Assembly: GCF_051960575.1 (NCBI RefSeq)
Contig: NZ_JBQCEE010000127.1
Location: 1 to 6,593 of the forward strand
Length of the DNA stretch: 6,593 nucleotides
Reading direction: 5' to 3'
DNA from: JBQCEE01 sp051960575
GTDB lineage: Bacteria > Actinomycetota > Actinomycetes > Mycobacteriales > Jatrophihabitantaceae
How positions within the stretch are numbered: position 1 is the first letter of the stretch; every line of letters starts with the position of its first letter. The translations under genes were made by a program, and so were the position numbers. The notes beneath the pieces are model-generated. The model made no database searches. It was not told the DNA's origin and was given only the letters and a program-made list of their open reading frames with translations. Of the stretch, positions 5,047 to 6,593 are shown one piece after another.

Positions 5047-6483
5047 ATGCGCATCGACGACGATCTCCGCCGCCAGGCCCTCGGGTCGCTGCTGCTCGGC
5101 TTCGTCGGTGAGGAACCGCCCCGGTGGTTGCTCGACGCTCTCGCTCACGGTCTCGGTGGGGTCGTCCTGTTCGGGTCGAATGTCGGCGACGGGCGATCGG
5201 TCGACCGGCTCACCGCCCGGCTGCGGGACGCGGCCGGGCGTGACATCGTCGTGGCGCTCGACGAGGAGGGCGGCGACGTCACCCGGCTCGACACGGTGCG
5301 GGGGAGCGCCTCGCCCGGTGCGTGCGCACTCGGCTTCCTCGACGACGAGGCGGCGACCGAGGCCGCCTACGCGGCGATCGCGGCGCGGCTCGTCGACGCC
5401 GGCGTGACGCTCGACCTCGCCCCCGTCGCCGACGTCAACCTCGACCCGGACAACCCGGTGATCGGGCTGCGGTCGTTCGGGGCCGACCCCGTGCTCGCCG
5501 CGCGGCACGTGGCGGCGGCGGTGCGCGGGCTGCAGTCGGCGGGCGTCGCCGCCTGTGCGAAGCACTTCCCGGGCCACGGCGCCACCAGCGCCGACTCGCA
5601 TCACGAGGTCGCGACCGTCACGCGCACGCGTGACGAGCTCGAGCGGGGCGAGTTCGTGCCGTTCCGGGCCGCCGTCGACGCGGGGGTGCGCGCGGTGATG
5701 ACCGGTCACCTGCTGGTGGCCGCCCTCGACCCCGACCGGCTCGCGACGGTGAGCCGTGCGGTCACCCACGACGTGCTGCGCGGCGACCTCGGGTTCGACG
5801 GCACGGTCGTGACCGATGCGCTCGAGATGCGGGCCCTCGCCGACACCCACGGCCTGGTCGGCGGCTTCGTCGCCGCGCTGGCCGCAGGTGCCGATGCGAT
5901 CGAGACCGGTGCGCTCGCCTACCCGCACCTCGTCGAGGCCGTGCCTGCGGCGGTGGCGCAGGCCGTCGAGCGTGGTGGGCTCAGGGTCGAGCGGGTCGAG
6001 GACGCGGCGCGCCGCACGGCCATGCTGGCCCGTCGCGGCGGCGCGATCACCCGGCCGACGGCCGTCGACGCGAGCCGCTGCCTCGAGGTGCTCGGTGCAC
6101 TGCCGGTGCTCGACCGGCCGCTCGTGCTCGAGGCCCGACCGCCCGGCGGCATGGCGTCGGGCGAACTGCCCTGGTCGTTGGGTGAGCCGCTGTCAGCGCG
6201 GACGACAGGGGTGACGACACTGCCCGTGACGGACGCGTCGCTGCCGGCGATCGACCCGTCACGGTCGCTGGTGGTGGTCGTGCGCGACCCGCACCGGCAT
6301 GCGTGGCAGCACGCGCTGCTGCGCGCGGCACTGGCGCACCCGGCGGCCGTGGTGGTCGACGTCGGCTGGCCGGCCGGGCTCCCCGGCGGCCCGACGGTCG
6401 TGCGCACGCGCGGTGTCGCCCCTGGTCTGCTCGACGCGGCCGCCGACCTGCTCGCCGGCCGCCTCGCGCAGGTGTCGCGATGA
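5047..6483 (+). CDS. Glycoside hydrolase family 3 beta-N-acetylglucosaminidase (NagZ-like, cytoplasmic)
   Basis: The 478-residue protein is a GH3 enzyme of the NagZ/Nag3 type, acting on terminal beta-linked GlcNAc in chitobiose-like or peptidoglycan-derived substrates. The signature KHFPGHG (172-178) leads into ATSADSHHE, giving the Asp-His catalytic dyad of this subgroup (D183, H185). VVTDALEM (254-261) holds the likely nucleophile D257. LDEEGGDVTRL (71-81) is the usual substrate-loop region. Typical NagZ is about 340 residues; here about 135 extra C-terminal residues form a small second domain. There is no signal peptide, so it acts in the cytoplasm on imported sugars. The conserved N-terminus begins at ATG 5047. 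The longer in-frame ATG at 4969 would translate through the operators and promoter, so I rejected it. The Shine-Dalgarno is weak (GAGG two bases before ATG). Some GH3 enzymes with this dyad are phosphorylases (Nag3 of Cellulomonas fimi), so phosphorolysis is possible. It overlaps the next gene by ATGA. Confidence 0.9.
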   Translation: MRIDDDLRRQALGSLLLGFVGEEPPRWLLDALAHGLGGVVLFGSNVGDGRSVDRLTARLRDAAGRDIVVALDEEGGDVTRLDTVRGSASPGACALGFLDDEAATEAAYAAIAARLVDAGVTLDLAPVADVNLDPDNPVIGLRSFGADPVLAARHVAAAVRGLQSAGVAACAKHFPGHGATSADSHHEVATVTRTRDELERGEFVPFRAAVDAGVRAVMTGHLLVAALDPDRLATVSRAVTHDVLRGDLGFDGTVVTDALEMRALADTHGLVGGFVAALAAGADAIETGALAYPHLVEAVPAAVAQAVERGGLRVERVEDAARRTAMLARRGGAITRPTAVDASRCLEVLGALPVLDRPLVLEARPPGGMASGELPWSLGEPLSARTTGVTTLPVTDASLPAIDPSRSLVVVVRDPHRHAWQHALLRAALAHPAAVVVDVGWPAGLPGGPTVVRTRGVAPGLLDAAADLLAGRLAQVSR

Positions 6484-6593
6484 CCGCCGGTGCCCTGATG
6501 GCGGCGGACATCGCGGCCCAACCCGAGCTGTTCGCGCGGCTCGCGGCGACCGACGGCGGACTGGCCGAGGCGCGGGCCCGCATCGCCGCTGCC
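6480..6593 (+). CDS. Probable SIS-domain sugar-phosphate isomerase/deaminase, N-terminal fragment (cut by window edge)
   Basis: The frame opens at ATG 6480, overlapping the GH3 stop as ATGA, and stays open to the window end (38 codons), which suggests translational coupling. The visible MAADIAAQPELFARL resembles the MAAEIAEQPxxL opening of SIS-domain proteins related to the isomerase half of GlmS, including NagB-II-type glucosamine-6-phosphate deaminases. Such genes commonly accompany GlcNAc enzymes and DasR-type regulators. In that role it would turn glucosamine-6-phosphate into fructose-6-phosphate and remove the DasR ligand. Its SIS domain lies beyond the window, so the call rests on a short N-terminus and context. 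An internal ATG at 6498 is an alternative start, but it has no ribosome-binding site and lacks the coupling overlap. Confidence 0.65.
   Translation, partial: MTAGALMAADIAAQPELFARLAATDGGLAEARARIAAA

Overview
The window is about 70% GC or more and is densely coded. Its genes use GTG as well as ATG starts, and several have close homologues that I recognise from Actinomycetota: a DasR-type GntR regulator, an MqnP-type UbiA prenyltransferase and a TIGR00027-type methyltransferase. I read it as chromosomal DNA from a high-GC actinobacterium and cannot name the genus. No tRNA, rRNA, CRISPR array, insertion sequence or phage signal is visible.

Layout. (1) Positions 1-1090, minus strand: a secreted protein with a signal peptide and an HEWHE motif, cut by the window edge near its C-terminus. 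It has a strong Shine-Dalgarno and a probable promoter with an inverted repeat in the 115-bp gap upstream. (2) Positions 1206-2309, minus strand: a geranylgeranyl-reductase-family flavoprotein. (3) Positions 2365-3255, plus strand: a UbiA-family prenyltransferase resembling MqnP, divergent from the reductase across 55 bp. The pair suggests menaquinone head-group prenylation and side-chain reduction. (4) Positions 3260-4153, minus strand: an LCM/TIGR00027-type SAM methyltransferase, tail to tail with the prenyltransferase (4-bp gap). (5) Positions 4205-4930, minus strand: a DasR-like GntR/HutC repressor. (6) Positions 5047-6483, plus strand: a cytoplasmic family-3 N-acetylglucosaminidase, overlapped by 4 bp (ATGA) by (7), the first 38 codons of a probable SIS-domain sugar-phosphate isomerase/deaminase, cut by the window edge.

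The right-hand third is a compact amino-sugar module. The regulator and the GH3-SIS operon diverge from a 116-bp region holding two copies of TGTCTACACCA. Each copy contains the HutC-type core GTxTAxAC, and they flank a TTGACA-type promoter. The simplest model is DasR-like repression of GlcNAc-disaccharide breakdown, and probably of the regulator itself.

Three genes (reductase, prenyltransferase, methyltransferase) have no convincing Shine-Dalgarno. Each has a TANNNT-like -10 hexamer whose last base lies exactly seven bases before the start codon, the geometry expected for leaderless transcripts. By contrast, the secreted-protein and dasR genes have strong Shine-Dalgarno sequences. I found no clear new biological system. 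The least-described items are the HEWHE secreted protein, the reductase with an altered FAD motif, and the mirrored leaderless promoter pair.
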